Shown piece by piece: positions 45,366 through 56,383 of a stretch of 64,000 nt of DNA. Origin of the DNA: Calycina herbarum (Eukaryota > Ascomycota > Leotiomycetes > Helotiales > Pezizellaceae); the NCBI GenBank assembly GCA_001414485.1, contig LLEY01000094.1, positions 62,001-126,000 of the forward strand, read 5' to 3'. The notes under the pieces were generated by a model. The model worked only from the letters and a program-made list of their open reading frames with translations. It was not told where the DNA came from and made no database searches. Position 1 is the first letter of the stretch. Each line of letters starts with the position of its first letter. The translations under genes and the position numbers were made by a program.

Positions 45366-46335
45366 ATGTATTCATATAGATTCACATTATACGTTCTCGT
45401 ATTTATTTTCACCATAGTGAACGAGCTGCCCGATTTCGAGGTTCCAAACACGATAAAGGCTGGTACGGATGTTCAAGTGTCGCGCGTCAATTTCATTGCA
45501 GCCGAAAGTTACAGATTATATCTAGGTGCAAAGGCACCCTACTCTGAACTTTCACCGATTTGTCAGTACATAACTTCGCAGCTCACAATCCGGCAATATC
45601 TCCTAATGACCATCTAGGTTTCCTTTCGCCCAAAAAAGCAACAACCGATCTAATAAATACCATTAATATACCCAACGACGTGGGACCTCCTACATCTTAT
45701 CACGTCCTCATCCATTCCTGATCACCTGAATCTCCAGGAGGTTATGGTATCTCGAAATCCAATAGCTTTACTCTAACAGATACCACACTCACCAACTGGA
45801 CGACAGACGCCGAAGAAATATATATACGATTACAAGACAATATTCCATGCACGGCCTTCAATTGCCAGCGTAAATGCGTATTAGAACGAAACATCGAACA
45901 TGCAAATGTCACCTGGCTTTCGAATCGAAAGTATTTCAGATGTGTGAGGAAGTGACCAAGTGTTGTTACTGAGGACGCCGGTTTCGGGGATGGTTGCGGG
46001 TGGGAATGGAGATGGCAGGACGAGGGTATTGATCCGGATTCGACGAGCGGGGTGGCAAGCATTAAAACTTCGACAAAGAGTTCAAAGGCGACTTCTTCTA
46101 AAACGAGAGATGATATTGCGACTGGGTTTCCTACGCTTTCCAAAACATCTTCAACTAGTCCAACAGCTTCTACGCCCCCACTACAGGGAATTGCGGTCAC
46201 ACCCACAGCGACCCCTTGCCTACATTGGGTGGCACCGCTTCAACACCTACACCTTCGAAATCAACCGCACAGAAGTCGAGGGCTATGAACTTTGGTTTTG
46301 TTGTATTGCTGGGAGCTCTCTTGCCATTATCATGA
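45366..46335 (+). pseudogene. Decayed gene for a GPI-anchored Ser/Thr-rich secreted protein
   Basis: Exon 1 (45366-45561) encodes a signal-like N-terminus, MYSYRFTLYVLVFIFTIVNE. A GT-AG intron (45562-45617) joins it in frame to exon 2. The frame then continues through GGYGISKSNSFTLTDTT and IPCTAFNCQRKC, a pattern of fungal surface proteins. Two TGA codons interrupt it, at 45719-45721 and 45953-45955, both in the same frame. A Ser/Thr-rich stalk follows (MASIKTSTKSSKATSSK's frame, near 46052). Near 46205-46230 the frame must shift for the C-terminus to read SRAMNFGFVVLLGALLPLS, a plausible GPI-anchor signal. The three lesions argue for a pseudogene. Confidence 0.65.
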
Positions 46336-46375
46336 AATATACAAATAATATAAAGCTTGGAAACCCTTTGTGAAA

Positions 46376-47349
46376 TCAAATCACAATTTCTTTCAAAAGG
46401 GGGACAAAGTATTTCTCTCGTCTCTCCAGAAACTCCGCCTCCGATTCAGCATCGTCCTTTAATAGATCCCAAATCTCCTCCTCAAGTCTTTTTCTTGCTT
46501 CTTGATAAGTTCTTTCGCCCCATGTTCCTAGCTTTTCCTTCTCTGGAGGATACATGGCTTTCTCCATCAAGCAGCCTTGCCTGATATCACGGGCAGGTTC
46601 TCCCAACTTCATATACCAGCCCATATATTGGTAACACGGCAGTGTTAGAGGTATAAACACTCCCAAAATACCTATGTAGAAGCCCCAGAATCAATCATTG
46701 ACGTGGAAGTCATGAAATATGAGGACTAATAATACCGTGACGATTATCTGACAGGCACAAAAGTACTTGACAATATTTCTTAGAAAATAGTAGTCCGCAA
46801 GCCCGCGTGATTCCGGAGTTGCGACATGGAGTGCTAAGTTGAATTTCTCAAATAGCAAAGTCTTTCGGGAACAAGGTATATATCTTCTTGGGTCCTGTGA
46901 TGGACTATCTGTACTTATGAATATACCGTACCAAGACCATTCAACACTCATGGCTTTGAGCATCTCGTTTCGCCGATTCCACATTCGTTGAGAGCTGAGA
47001 ACGGTAAATGGGAGTAACCAGATTGAAATACAGTGAAGGTTGCTGCCAAGTGGAGGGCGGAAACCAAGTAGAAGTATGGATCTTGTTGAAAAGAGTTAAA
47101 GTCCCGAGGATAGAAGGGAGGGGGAGGATTTTGTGGATGTATCTCTCTTGAAGTTTCCATTAAGATGTCTATTACAAGCCAGAGCAGTAGAAAGAGCAGG
47201 GAAAAGAGTATTGGCTCCCAAACAAAAGGCTGGTGGAAGGGTCCACGAGATATTGGAAATATGGGAAACTTGGGGTCATAGCCTAACTCGTGCCAGAGGT
47301 CGCGTTGTTCTTTTCCTATTTGCAATTCAGTGTCCGGCCCTAGGTCCAC
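46376..47349 (-). pseudogene. Decayed multi-pass membrane protein gene
   Basis: The minus strand gives one protein in pieces. An N-terminal part from about 47349 (DLGPDTELQIGKEQRDLWH) leads to a helix (WEPILFSLLFLLLWLVIDIL). A frameshift near 46990-47080 follows. A second part has helices CISIWLLPFTVL and IIVTVLLVLIFHDF. An in-frame TGA at 46691-46693 comes before GFYIGILGVFIPLTLPCYQY, then a charged C-terminal tail ends at 46376. No in-frame ATG precedes the first part; GTG occupies the likely start. I do not recognise the family. Confidence 0.55.
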
Positions 47350-47779
47350 TGAGTTCCTCTCGCAGCGAGACGAGATAAATTGAATTGCTTTGGCGAAATG
47401 GGATGTTTTTTTATGTTGGAAAAGTGGTGGCGTTGGTGGTGGCTGACCGATGGGTAGTATAGCTCCCCTTACTCTTCTTCTCAGTATTCAAATGTCCATT
47501 TGCGGGACCTTTGCATTTGACGTGCTCCGCTCTATGGATTGTTGGAAGTCGGTGAGGGTGTTTAGAGGAGATGATTTATTCGATTGCAGATGATTTTTGG
47601 ACGAGAATAGAATTACGGAATTGTGAATTAAGTCGATGGAAAGCATGGTGGGAAATGCAAGTACCTAGTTTAGTGGGAAAGTGGGCTATTCCATGACGAA
47701 AGGGGGCTAGGTCAGGTGACTGTCATAGAATATCATTTCCTCAAAATCTACTTGCAATCTATCACCCAGAGACTAAAAA

Positions 47780-48438
47780 TTACGCGATCCATGGTTCATG
47801 GTCTTCCTCTTCAAGTTTAGCGAGCAACTCTCTGAAATTGTTAGCAAAAGTAGGTCGTGGAATGTTTGTTGTGATTTTACCTAATTTCTTCCTCAGGTGG
47901 TTGTGATGGAATATCAAACACTTTCGGAAAAACAGGAATCCACCTTCCGTCAGCTTTTCTTGCAATCAGAGTACCATTCTTCCAAAGATCCTTCATAAAA
48001 TCTCGACTAGCCCAATGGTCCTTTCTCATATGTTTTTGCCAATGATCTTTTCTCGAAAATCCAGAGTTGAACCATTCTTGAGAATCAGGACCATAAAGTT
48101 TTATCGAGGCCCGGCACCAGTCATGGGTACAAAAGAACTTGATGGTGTGATCGTGTACAGAATTGTTATGTCTTTCTAAGTCCTTGGGAGAGGGAAATCG
48201 TTTGGTGCATTGTTGACATCGTGATGGTCGTGTGTGGTTCTTTTGATGTCGTCTGGTTTGGGAACGCTGTAAGAAAATAATTGGCGATGAGTTAAAGGCA
48301 GCCTTACCGAAGGTCGCACTGCCTGCCAAAAGTCTTCGTGCAGGTTTTCCCCCTCCTTTCATAGCTGCAAGTAAACAGTGGTCGTACCGCACTCGGATCG
48401 CTTTTTGGCCATTGACTCCCATTACCTTGTTTGTACAT
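47780..48438 (-). CDS. Small C2H2 zinc-finger protein
   Basis: Predicted 184 aa from exons 48308-48438, 47881-48252 and 47780-47831 (introns 55 and 49 bp). The first splice uses the acceptor CCAAACCAG and yields CTKTFGRQCDLRRHQKNHTRP, a typical fungal finger. The second finger is CQQCTKRFPSPKDLERHNNS, ending VH. A third Cys-His region (FFCTHDWCRAS, GFSRKDHWQKHMRKDH) follows at about 90-130. The C-terminus is Glu-rich. DNA binding is likely; the target is unknown. An in-frame TAG upstream of ATG 48438 supports the start. Confidence 0.7.
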
Positions 48439-48690
48439 GATGACGTCGCGAGTGGTGGAAAGGAACCGCTGCAGCTAGTCACTGAAATGATATGAGGGAG
48501 TAAGATTCGAGTAGTTATAGAATCACCACTGGCTTATTTAAATACTTCATTATTTGGGGCTGTGAATGATGAAGCTTTGGCGAAGACCCTATTGGCTTGT
48601 GGCTTTGGTATGCAAGAGCCGGGATTAGGCGCATGCATCGTGAACCACAGTGCGAAAGATATAAGCATGAGCATTCCCCTTTGAGTTTTG
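48439..48690. promoter_or_regulatory. Bidirectional promoter of two C2H2 genes
   Basis: Only 252 bp separate the start codons of two divergent zinc-finger genes, so promoter elements are probably shared. Confidence 0.5.
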
Positions 48691-49716
48691 ATGGAAAATT
48701 GCCCATTCTACCACTCAGAAGCAAGTCTTCATTCTTGGTCAGCACTCTCCTCCAGCACTCCCTCAGCTCACCATTCGCTCGAACAAAGCATGCAGTCGCC
48801 CTCGCCCTCGCCCTCGCCCACGCCCTCGCCCTTGGCGTCGCCCCCGCCACCATCCGCCTCACTGCCTCAGAACCTCTTGGCCAACCAAGCTCCAGACCAA
48901 GTGACACATCCTGCATCTTCGGCAGGGTGAGTACGGATTTTTTTTTACTAATCATTGTGTAGGCCTTTTAAAAGTCCTCTGGGGGCTATTCCTCTGGCTG
49001 CTACACCACGTGATATCTCCTTCGATCTGAACACCAAGGACAACGATTATCTACTTGAGCAGCCAGCTTCTTATCAGTTTCCGCACTATGCAGTCCCTTC
49101 AGCTACTAGGCAGAGAAGTTCATGCAGCACACAGAATGTTGGTTTGAACTATGATTTTGTACCGTCGCAAACATTCGCAGGCTTAGGATCCACTCATCAA
49201 GAACTCGCGTACTACAATGACTCCATTACTTCGAATACAGGATACAGTGAGCTTAATAGAAGGCCGGCAGCCCACCTCCCCCATGGAGGAAATTGGGTCG
49301 GACAGGAGAGCTCAGTGTACGACAATGTCGGAATGAATCTCAATTACGCTACCGAGATCTCGCAGCAACGCATGCAACCAATTGACAATGTGGCTTTCAC
49401 CCCAATCGAACTACCGCAGTCTTTGAACAACATGAACGCATTTGCAATGCCGATGTACCCAATTCTACCAGCAGAAGGATTCCAATTACCCATGGTACAA
49501 GAACCTGTCGCTCCAAAGCCACGCACACCTTGCCAGTACTGTATGGAAACCTTCACTCGCGTCCCCGATCTTGCCCGTCATATCGAGTCAGTCCACATGG
49601 GTATCAAGCACCATTGCTACTACCCAGAGTGCACCAATAACCGAGGAAAGGGGTACTGTCGCCTCGAGAAGTTGCGAACCCACCAGAAGGAGAAGCACGG
49701 GTTTGCTCTCGTGTGA
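48691..49716 (+). CDS. C2H2 zinc-finger protein with N-terminal SP repeats
   Basis: Predicted 329 aa from exons 48691-48926 and 48963-49716. The 36-nt intron (GTGAGT...ACTAATCATTGTGTAG) has all consensus parts but is very short; removing it is required to keep frame. A tandem CCTCGC-type microsatellite near 48792-48835 encodes a Ser-Pro run. Two fingers lie at the C-terminus: CQYCMETFTRVPDLARHIES-VH (about 267-288) and an atypical CYYPECTNNRGKG...HQKEKH. The finger pair resembles that of its divergent neighbour, suggesting an old inverted duplication. Function unknown. Confidence 0.68.
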
Positions 49717-50635
49717 TTGGCGAGAGATCCCGGGGCGGAGAAGGAGGCGAGAAGAGATGAAGGAAAATGATGCGAGGTTTTCAGGTTGACAGTTCTTGCG
49801 CAGTTTTGTTTTGCTTGTTTATTTAGGGCAATGAAGTGAAGGGGGGAGGTTTCGTAACGTCATTCTTTATTTCTTATTTCTCGAGATCAATTCGGAAGGG
49901 TGAAGGAGATTGATGCAGAATGAGTTTTGGCTTTTAACGAAATTTTCCTTTAGCAATATAACTGATTTTTGATACTTGGTACAATCAGTGATACAGCCAT
50001 CTTCCACTGAGGAGCAATCACTGTCAGGAGGGGTTGCCACCAATTTGCATTTTGGGTAGCTTCCAGCCCCGCAAAACAATAGCTGCTGAAATAGGAATAA
50101 GTGCCGTTGAGACTGACTAAGGAAAACCGCTGAAGATTCGCCCAATTGGTTTTACGCAAGCTTTCGAATAGAACATTACAAATACTGAAAAGGCGGAGCA
50201 AAAATGGCAAAACTGAAGAGGCGTAAATGCAATTCGATGGAGAAAAACACTGATAAATCCAATACAAAAACAACGAGTCGTGAAAAAGAACCAAAGTTAA
50301 GTAGCAAAAACGATGATAGAACTTGAAAGCAAGCCATGGATGAAGTAGGAACTACCCAATCTTTCAAAAGATACTTCGGTATAGGCACTTGAACATACCT
50401 AACTCGTACATAATCTTCATATTATAATTCATTAATGAGATGGCCACTGACTACAGTGATAGCCTCTACCTCCCCTCTCAACACCATCCAGATCTGCCCA
50501 CCCTTTTTGATGCCCAACCAGCTCAACCAAAAACGCCAAGATATGCTATGCCCGCTGCTCGAATGCTTCCAAAAATGCCCATCAATCAATCGTTAATGTT
50601 TCATAACGATACTATAATACCACCAAACACATTAT
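49717..50635. other. Convergent spacer
   Basis: It lies between convergent genes. A 77-codon ATG-started frame at 50440-50673 overlaps the Cut9 3' end and shows no family resemblance. Confidence 0.35.
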
Positions 50636-52731
50636 TCATAGGAATCCTAAGCCTTTCTGCCTCCGCCCATTGACTTTCGTAAAAGCTGATTGCCGGAGAG
50701 GGAAAGCGTTTTCGAAATCCTCGTCCACGTCAATATCATCCACACCTGGGGCATCACCACCTGCTGTTTCCTCGAGAGCTTTATTTAGTAGCTCCGTTGC
50801 AATTGCATCCTGTGGTGCGATTGCTAATGCTTCATGAAAGACGTAGACCGCATCATGGGGCCTTTTCTGGTCCATAAGAACAAGCCCCTTTGCGCAAAAT
50901 ACAGAAGGATCTTTTCCACCTTGTCGTAAAACCTCGTCAAACTCCGCCAACGCCAAGTCCCATTGTTGCAACCTTCGATACGCATGCCCAAGATTGGCTC
51001 GAGTCGAAATCCATGCCTGAGAATCACTGTCAATTTCGTCCGCCACCTCTAGTGCTTTTGTGAACATGACCACCGCATCTTCTAGTCGTTCTTGGTGATA
51101 GAAAACCACCCCCATCTCGTTCAATAGTAAAGGATCCGTTTTACAAAGAGTATATGCAGTCTTCAGAAATTCGTCCGCGAGTGTCATATTGTTCAGCATG
51201 TGATTTTGCATACCGAGGAATAGTTGTGGAAGATGTGTGCCCATGAAAAGTCTGGCTGCTGTTGAGTACGCAGATATTGCTTGGTCGTGTTCCCCTTCCG
51301 CTGCGAAGGTGTGCGCAAAACCTATCCAAGCAGGACCAAAATGTGGATCCATCATGCTCGCCTTGCTGAAATAACGACGAGCTTCAGCAACCTTGTTCGT
51401 TGCAAGATAGTATATTCCAACCGCAAGCCAAGCACAAGGTTCTTCTGGGTGGTTATCCGCCAAGTCGTGTGAAACAAGGAAGAGTGCGTTTTTCAGACCC
51501 AGTTCGTACAAACATGCGAGATGCAGTGGATATATACTGAAGTTATACTTGTCGTTTTGCAGAATGGAACCAGTAATTGCTAATGCATCCTTGAATCTAC
51601 ATTGTGTAAAGAGAAGGTCTGCTTTCGCGAGAAGTAGGTCGGGGTTCGTGGCGAGATTGTAATGTGTAGACAGGGTTTCTGTAGCAGCTGTGAAAGCCGT
51701 TGGATTTTTATATTTCGATAATCTCGTGGTATAAAGCATCTTCGTGAACTCCGCCGCTTCCTGAGAGGAAGATGTATCGTCAGATATCGAGATTGCATCA
51801 AAATCGAGGGACTCCAAGAATTCCCACTCCTCGTCCGGTGACATTAGGCAGTTCTTCATTAGCTGCTCGAAGGCCTCAAAACACTGCACGTCTATCCTGA
51901 CGGCATCTTTATAGCATTCTTTGGCGCGATCAAATGCGTTTTGCTTCGCATAGCAAAGTCCTCGGAGAAAGCACATGGCTGCCTCAAATCGAATATTTGC
52001 TGCATCTTCCTGAGCGACTTCATCTCTTCTATCATGCCGGTCCACCCTACTCAGTAACTTAGAGCCTGTCCTGTTATGCCCACTTGTATGCTGAAGTTTC
52101 CGCCGGCTATTACTCGAACTTGTGATGAGATGTGTGGGGTTCTTGTCGCCTAGTACCCCGAGGGCTTCTTCAAATCGCGATTGTTTGATCAAGCAGTGGC
52201 CAGCAAGATACCGACAAGAAGGGTTTCGAGTAATCAAATCCTTTTTCGAGAGAAAACTTTGGGCTCGAGTATAGTTGCCCGTCGAGAAGTGGACTTGGGC
52301 AAGCCAGAAAGCATCTTTGTCATTTTCTGAAGATGGAATTAGCATGCCTATTCAATTCCAATGCGAGAATCGTGTATACCAGTTAATGCGAATAGTTTAT
52401 CACCTATGAAGATGGCCGAATCGTACTGGTGTTTATTCAGCGCATCCTGGCGCCAATCCCTCAAGAACTTCTCCATCCTGTACCGCGGGGTATTCGTAGG
52501 GAAACTGGTGAATTCATAGGCAATCCGAAGGAGAATATCGACAAACCAAAGAGACCAAATAACCTACCACCGGTCGTCGAGTGAAAGTGGTTTTACAGCC
52601 TTGGATAAGATCGCGTCCTCGAGATGTTGTTGTCGAATGTTTTGGTTGGGAGACGCGAGGCTGAACCATATGCACGTGATGCTACAAGTTCGAGGCTGCA
52701 CTAAGGTATCTACTCTAACTTTTGTCAACAT
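50636..52731 (-). CDS. CUT9: Anaphase-promoting complex TPR subunit Cut9/Cdc16 (APC6)
   Basis: Predicted 659 aa from exons 52568-52731, 52380-52504 and 50636-52326, matching the size of fission-yeast Cut9. The 53-bp intron 52327-52379 is set by the join FIGDKLFALT-ENDKDAFWLAQV, which fits the family. Tandem TPRs fill the protein. Diagnostic stretches include EEPCAWLAVGIYYLATNKV, SKASMMDPHFGPAWIGFAH and NLGHAYRRLQQWDLALAEF. Cdc16/Cut9 is a scaffold subunit of the APC/C ubiquitin ligase that drives mitotic exit. The C-terminal tail is acidic (DDIDVDEDFENAFPL). The first exon start is the least certain part; ATG 52476 is an alternative. Confidence 0.88.
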
Positions 52732-52907
52732 TTATTGAACAAAACGAAGCGCAAACATAAACGCAAGCTCAATACGATACCCAATCTAGACTAAGACACG
52801 TTCTGGATTCTTATCGATAATTGGAATCCTCGACACCCACGAGAAGAGGCTGAGTCTCAACTACAAACGCCCATCCAAACTACCTCCTCTCTTGACAGCC
52901 GCCCACC
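52732..52907. promoter_or_regulatory. Compact bidirectional promoter, Cut9 and Yju2
   Basis: 176 bp separate the two predicted start codons of divergent housekeeping genes. The sequence before the Yju2 ATG is C/T-rich. Confidence 0.45.
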
Positions 52908-53711
52908 ATGTCTGAACGAAAGGTCCTCACGAAATACTACCCCCCAGATTTCGACCCGTCGAAAATCACCCGGTCGCGCGCTCCAAAGCAAGCTGGTCCA
53001 AAAGTACAGACAGTACGATTGATGGCACCATTTCCCATGAAATGTACAGCCTGTGGAGAGTACATCTACAAGGGTCGAAAGTTCAACGCGCGGAAGGAGA
53101 CCACAGAGGAAAAATACTACTCAATACCCATATACCGATTCTATATTCGATGCACGCGGTGCTCAGGAGAAATTACGTTCAAGACCGACCCAAAGAACAT
53201 GGATTATGAATGCGAAAGAGGCGCAAAGAGGAATACGGAACCCTGGCGGATGAATGGTGGTGGGAAGCAGGAGAGTGATGAGGAGAGGTTGGATCGATTA
53301 GAAAGGGAAGAGGAAGAGAAGAATGCTATGCAAGAATTAGAGACCAAGACTCTTGATGCGAAGAGAGAAATGGCTGTTGCAGATGCGCTTGATGAGATCC
53401 GAACACGAAATGCGAGGAATGAAAGGATGGGAAAGGACGGAGTAGAAGTCACAGTAACGAGGGAAACCGTGGACGACGAGAAGAAACGACAAGAACAGGA
53501 AGACGAAGAGGCAGCGAGGAGGGCGTTTATGCGGCAGCACGAAGCTATGGAGGAAATTATTGAAGACGAGGATATGTCGGAGGATATTGCTCCACCGATT
53601 ACGAAGGAAGCTGCTATGTCTATGCCACCGCCAAGTTTTAAGAGGGTGGTCAAGAAGAAGAAAGATCATGCGGCTGCATTGGGTATCAAGAAGAAGGCGC
53701 CATTGGTCTGA
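52908..53711 (+). CDS. YJU2: Splicing factor Yju2/Cwc16 (CCDC94) homologue
   Basis: 267 aa, single exon. The conserved N-terminus MSERKVLTKYYPPDFDPSKI is followed by a zinc site made of Cys46/Cys49 (MKCTACGEY) and Cys82/Cys85 (RCTRCSGEI). FNARKETTEEKYYSIPIYRF and TDPKNMDYECERGA lie around it. The second half is a highly charged coiled coil ending in a Lys-rich tail. In yeast, Yju2 joins the spliceosome with the Prp19 complex and promotes the first catalytic step after Prp2 action. Confidence 0.93.
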   Translation: MSERKVLTKYYPPDFDPSKITRSRAPKQAGPKVQTVRLMAPFPMKCTACGEYIYKGRKFNARKETTEEKYYSIPIYRFYIRCTRCSGEITFKTDPKNMDYECERGAKRNTEPWRMNGGGKQESDEERLDRLEREEEEKNAMQELETKTLDAKREMAVADALDEIRTRNARNERMGKDGVEVTVTRETVDDEKKRQEQEDEEAARRAFMRQHEAMEEIIEDEDMSEDIAPPITKEAAMSMPPPSFKRVVKKKKDHAAALGIKKKAPLV

Positions 53712-53885
53712 ACAAGAATAGATTAATACTGCATCACGACCAGCGACTTTTATGAATTGTGTTACTAAATGTTTAATATAACCTTTCTGATTATGTTTGC
53801 TCCCTTCAATTATCCATTGATATGATGATTTGAATATCCCAAACCCCAAGCAAGAACATGCAAACTTTGGTTTCTTCAACCGTGT

Positions 53886-53932
53886 AGTAGAGTAGAGTAA
53901 AATAGTGGGTACCTGCTCTACTCTACTCTACT
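53886..53932. terminator. Hairpin between convergent genes
   Basis: AGTAGAGTAGAGTA (53886-53899) and TACTCTACTCTACT (53919-53932) are perfect 14-bp reverse complements. They are followed by more TACTC/GAGTA words to about 53970. It lies between the 3' ends of the Yju2 and METTL25-like genes. A role in termination is inferred from position only. Confidence 0.3.
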
Positions 53933-54129
53933 CTGAGTAACTCATAGTACTGCTTGAGTACTTGAGTACTTTTTGCCCACACTTGTTTCTTGGTAGTGAA
54001 CATAATTGCTCCCCACCATCGGAAGGATTCAGCACACTGAATACACCTCTTTGTTGCGATTTCCCAGATACATTTTACAAATATTTTATTGCTTGTCATC
54101 TTCCACTATCTCCCCAGACTAGCTCCTTA

Positions 54130-56010
54130 TCACCGTTTGATACCGACCACAACCAGATTTCGCGGACTTTGCTTATACTCAAAGACAGGCTCCACCCAAC
54201 ACTCCTTCACCAAATCACTATGCTCTTTCAAGAACAGGTAACGATCAACTACAATCAGACTTTCCACAACCCCAGCACTGAATGCCATCAATGACCAAGT
54301 AACACTCAGTTCCTTCTTCAACTCATCATATTTCCTTCCGTATTCATCAAGGTCTTCATCGGTGGCCCGTCCCATAGTAGTATCCATGTTCAAACTTCTT
54401 TCCGGATCAGCTTTGAGTTTTTCAAGAGCCCCGCGGACATAACTCGTGAATGAACCGTAACAACTTTTTCTCAGTGATCCGATTATAACTGGTTCTGTGC
54501 TTTCAGGGCTGCTCTCGTCTGCTTTAATCATTGAGACAACTCCGTAGTCGAGAAATACTTTTTGGAGTAGGGCACGGTAGAAATGTCTTGTGAAGAATGA
54601 ATCGCTCTCTTTTGCTGTCCAATTTGAGGGTGCTTGGACACCCATCATCCTAGCTGTAATGTTCAATCGAATGCCTTCGCCGTCGTATTTTGCAAGTCTA
54701 TGGCTCATAGGAAATCCATGGGGATCGCTTTCTGAAAGTTCCTTCATGCCTCCCGGAGGAGCATTGATAGGTTTCATATTTCTTCGAATATGAGGATGCT
54801 TGACTGTTGGTGGTCCAAGACACGAGGTGAGGAGATTGTAACAACATCCCACTATGGCAATTGCTTGAACAGAGGGATTAAGGATGAGCGATCTGATTCC
54901 ATGATGTGAAAGATTGCCGCAAGAATGAATGGAAATAGCCATCAGACGGACCTCTTCAGTCTTCGAAATCTCTTCGAGGACGTCAGGTAGTGCAGGATTT
55001 ACAGAATTCCCATTCGTCAACTGCAAATTTCCAAGAGGGGCTTCCAGCCTCAATTTTTCGATTTGAGTAACCACGTTGGAGAGATCGCCATCTTGTACGA
55101 CATGCTCCACGTATTGCATATATCCCTTACCCTCGGCAGGAGTATATATCGTTGCAAGATCCTTGATTGGTCTCAAGTCCACACCTTCCAAGTCCGGCAT
55201 AACAGTAGTAGCAACCAACCTCCTATCCTTAGGACTCAAATCCTCCACTGGTTTGGAATTGTTTTGAAGTTGACGGAATGCCTTCTTATTCCTCATGACA
55301 ATTTCCCGTTTGCCCACACCCGCAAAGACATCCATCCTCTTCGCCCCATTGATATTCAACTCCTTACTCTCCACGGCCACAATATGTTTATTGTAAGGCG
55401 AACAAGCAAGCGTACGACCGAGATAATTCTGTCCACTTCCAAAATCCACAAAATGAGTGATTTCCTTCCCCGAAATGGCCGATGCATCCTCCGCAACCTT
55501 GACAACATAATCCGCAAACCGACTAACCTCATGAATCTTCTTCGGAACCATACCCACACTCACAGCTCTAGGTAATTTTCTCTCTTTCTCCCTCTCAACA
55601 GGAAGGGTTCTCTGCAAAGAATGTTTCCTAATATCCTTAACATACTTCAGCAAACTCGCCGGTGGCTCATCCTCCCTCGGAACCTCCAAATCATCGCGCA
55701 TGAAAAAATCCAATAATTCCATCGAATCGCGAGCCATCAGCCAGGAACGCCATTCTGAGGGAATGACACTGTGGTAGAGGGATGGTGTTCGGGTGAAGAA
55801 ATCTAGGATGTGGACCCCACCGCAAAGGGTCTGGAAAATTGTGGAGGCGGCTGAGAATTTTAGGAGGGAATCGACGTATTCGTCTGCTGTCTCGAAACCG
55901 TCCGGGAAAGGAATTGGGTTTTCGGGTGCCATTTTGCTGTGATATTGACGTAGATGTCTGTTTGGGGAGATGAATCGGAGAGTCTTGAGTGCGTGGTGGA
56001 GGAGGTTCAT
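54130..56010 (-). CDS. METTL25/RRNAD1-type methyltransferase
   Basis: 626 aa, single exon. The SAM-binding motif I region is HFVDFGSGQNYLGRTLA (about 190-206), and a later conserved block reads ISIHSCGNLSHHGIRSLILN followed by IVGCCYNLLT. Both are marks of the METTL25 family. The N-terminus is basic and poor in acidic residues (MNLLHHALKTLRFISPNRHL), so mitochondrial import from ATG 56010 is possible. A second ATG at codon 27 (MAPENP) could give a shorter form. The substrate of fungal members is not known to me. Confidence 0.8.
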   Translation of the reverse strand: MNLLHHALKTLRFISPNRHLRQYHSKMAPENPIPFPDGFETADEYVDSLLKFSAASTIFQTLCGGVHILDFFTRTPSLYHSVIPSEWRSWLMARDSMELLDFFMRDDLEVPREDEPPASLLKYVKDIRKHSLQRTLPVEREKERKLPRAVSVGMVPKKIHEVSRFADYVVKVAEDASAISGKEITHFVDFGSGQNYLGRTLACSPYNKHIVAVESKELNINGAKRMDVFAGVGKREIVMRNKKAFRQLQNNSKPVEDLSPKDRRLVATTVMPDLEGVDLRPIKDLATIYTPAEGKGYMQYVEHVVQDGDLSNVVTQIEKLRLEAPLGNLQLTNGNSVNPALPDVLEEISKTEEVRLMAISIHSCGNLSHHGIRSLILNPSVQAIAIVGCCYNLLTSCLGPPTVKHPHIRRNMKPINAPPGGMKELSESDPHGFPMSHRLAKYDGEGIRLNITARMMGVQAPSNWTAKESDSFFTRHFYRALLQKVFLDYGVVSMIKADESSPESTEPVIIGSLRKSCYGSFTSYVRGALEKLKADPERSLNMDTTMGRATDEDLDEYGRKYDELKKELSVTWSLMAFSAGVVESLIVVDRYLFLKEHSDLVKECWVEPVFEYKQSPRNLVVVGIKR

Positions 56011-56383
56011 GTCATCTAATTGGAGAAAAATTAGAGTGCAAGCAAGCCGCGTCGGGTGAAGTTTTTAGGGTGGGAGTTTAGCGAGTTCTTTTGTGAGCTG
56101 TTGAAGGACATTTCAAACCTTCACTTGCCAACTTCATTTTTGGTTTGCAATATGAATATGATAATTTCATTGCGAGCTGATGAGTTATTATATCACCCCC
56201 GCCGAGCGAGATCAATATGAGTAGTCACGTGACCATGAGTAAGAAAACCAAGAGAAACACTGAATTGTTCAAACCAGCATACCCTGCTCCAATAAAACAA
56301 ACATATATCGAGTATCATTGTTTTGATTTCCCTAAACCTCAAATAAAGTTACAAAATGGTGGTCACTCAGAGTCCTTGCAGAA
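56011..56383. other. Short spacer
   Basis: No gene recognised; it lies upstream of the METTL25-like gene. Confidence 0.35.

Noticed and set aside
47877..48482. Single-exon zinc-finger frame starting at 48482
   Set aside because: The start would be GTG, and the frame lacks the Cys pair of the first finger, which appears only after splicing 48308 to 48252.
50440..50673. 77-codon ATG-started frame
   Set aside because: Overlaps the 3' end of Cut9 on the other strand and has no recognisable domain or splice partner.
52327..52345. Cut9 start at the ATG at 52345
   Set aside because: It removes the conserved RDWRQDALNKHQY segment. Splicing at 52326 restores the family sequence and length.
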